A stretch of DNA of 5,165 nt from Helicobacteraceae bacterium (GTDB lineage: Bacteria > Campylobacterota > Campylobacteria > Campylobacterales > Sulfurimonadaceae), in contig JALUJE010000181.1 of the NCBI GenBank assembly GCA_027057185.1, positions 1,347-6,511 on the forward strand, in the 5' to 3' direction. Shown here piece by piece: positions 4,846 through 5,165 of this stretch (position 1 is its first letter; each line of letters opens with the position of its first letter). The notes under the pieces were generated by a model, which saw only the letters and a list, made by a program, of their open reading frames with translations, made no database searches and had not been told where the DNA came from. The translations under genes were made by a program, and so were the position numbers.

Positions 4846-5165
4846 ATGGGTAACGAGATGCGCCAAAAGATGGCTGATACAATACGATTTTTAGCAGCAG
4901 ATATGGTTCAGGCTGCCAACTCCGGGCATCCGGGTGCCCCGATGGGGCTGGCAGATATTGCCGTGATTTTAAGCGAGCATCTGCGACATAACCCAAAAAA
5001 TCCTTCATGGCTTAATCGTGATCGTCTGGTGTTTTCGGGCGGGCATGCCACCGGACTAATTTACTCTTTGTATTATCTCTGGGGCTATGGCCTGAAACTC
5101 GAAGATCTCAAGGCATTTCGCCAGCTCGATTCTAAAACTCCGGGACATCCGGAATATGGACATAC
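4846..5165 (+). CDS. tkt: Transketolase, N-terminal part (cut by the window end)
   Basis: This reading frame stays open to the window end, so only the first 106 residues of a protein that is usually about 630-670 residues can be seen. Transketolase is a thiamine diphosphate enzyme that moves two-carbon ketol units between sugar phosphates in the pentose phosphate and Calvin-type pathways. Diagnostic segments are Asn-Ser-Gly-His-Pro-Gly-Ala-Pro-Met-Gly (25-34), Arg-Asp-Arg-Leu-Val-Phe-Ser-Gly-Gly-His-Ala (58-68) and Ser-Lys-Thr-Pro-Gly-His-Pro-Glu (96-103), the conserved substrate- and cofactor-site histidine regions. Gly-Gly-His replaces the more common Asn-Gly-His, which I believe is usual in this group. 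The ATG at 4846 has AAGGA at 4834-4838 seven bases upstream, inside the end of ispA, so the two genes are almost certainly cotranscribed. An in-frame ATG at 4858 is less well placed. Confidence 0.95.
   Translation, partial: MGNEMRQKMADTIRFLAADMVQAANSGHPGAPMGLADIAVILSEHLRHNPKNPSWLNRDRLVFSGGHATGLIYSLYYLWGYGLKLEDLKAFRQLDSKTPGHPEYGH

Noticed and set aside
4697..5008. Minus-strand frame of 103 codons across the ispA-tkt junction
   Set aside because: It is antisense to the clear ends of ispA and tkt, whose motifs fix the + strand frame; its product shows no family features.
1..5165. Mobile element, CRISPR array, toxin-antitoxin or defence system
   Set aside because: No transposase, integrase, direct-repeat array, tRNA-like segment or defence-domain protein is visible; the genes are core metabolism and repair.

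Overview
The window looks like a housekeeping segment of a Campylobacterota chromosome (epsilonproteobacteria), probably a free-living genus of the Sulfurimonas/Sulfuricurvum/Sulfurovum kind. This rests on the protein character (a short MurE with a meso-diaminopimelate motif, and PanD, YbaB, IspA and Tkt sequences of campylobacterial style), the partly conserved order murE - ybaB - ispA - tkt that I recall from Campylobacter, and AT-rich promoters with an extended -10 and T-tracts but no clear -35. The genus is inference. Every gene I can support is on the + strand, and coding is almost continuous.

Region 1 (about 1-2737) reads as one transcription unit with overlapping genes. It holds a conserved-hypothetical helical protein that is probably cut by the window start; murE, the peptidoglycan precursor ligase; a 54-residue four-cysteine protein that is easy to miss because of its size; and mutY, the adenine glycosylase of the 8-oxoguanine repair system. 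Two gene pairs overlap by 11 bases each (324-334 and 1787-1797), which suggests translational coupling.

Region 2 (2738-2846) is the more interesting gap. It holds an extended -10 promoter and several inverted repeats: one straddles the mutY stop codon, one sits in the promoter spacer, and one lies in the untranslated leader directly before the ribosome binding site. The first two share a left-hand segment that could pair in mutually exclusive ways.

Region 3 (2847-3905) is a tight operon of a thioredoxin-like [2Fe-2S] ferredoxin, panD (aspartate decarboxylase, pantothenate/CoA synthesis) and ybaB/ebfC (nucleoid-associated protein). Region 4 (3906-5165) has a second extended -10 promoter followed by ispA (farnesyl diphosphate synthase) and, three bases after its stop, the 5' part of a transketolase gene that runs off the window end.

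The genes serve basic metabolism: cell-wall precursors, DNA repair, CoA, isoprenoids and the pentose phosphate pathway. I see no mobile element, CRISPR array, tRNA, rRNA, defence island or convincing new multi-gene system. The items most worth checking are the small cysteine protein between murE and mutY and the structured intergenic region before the ferredoxin gene.
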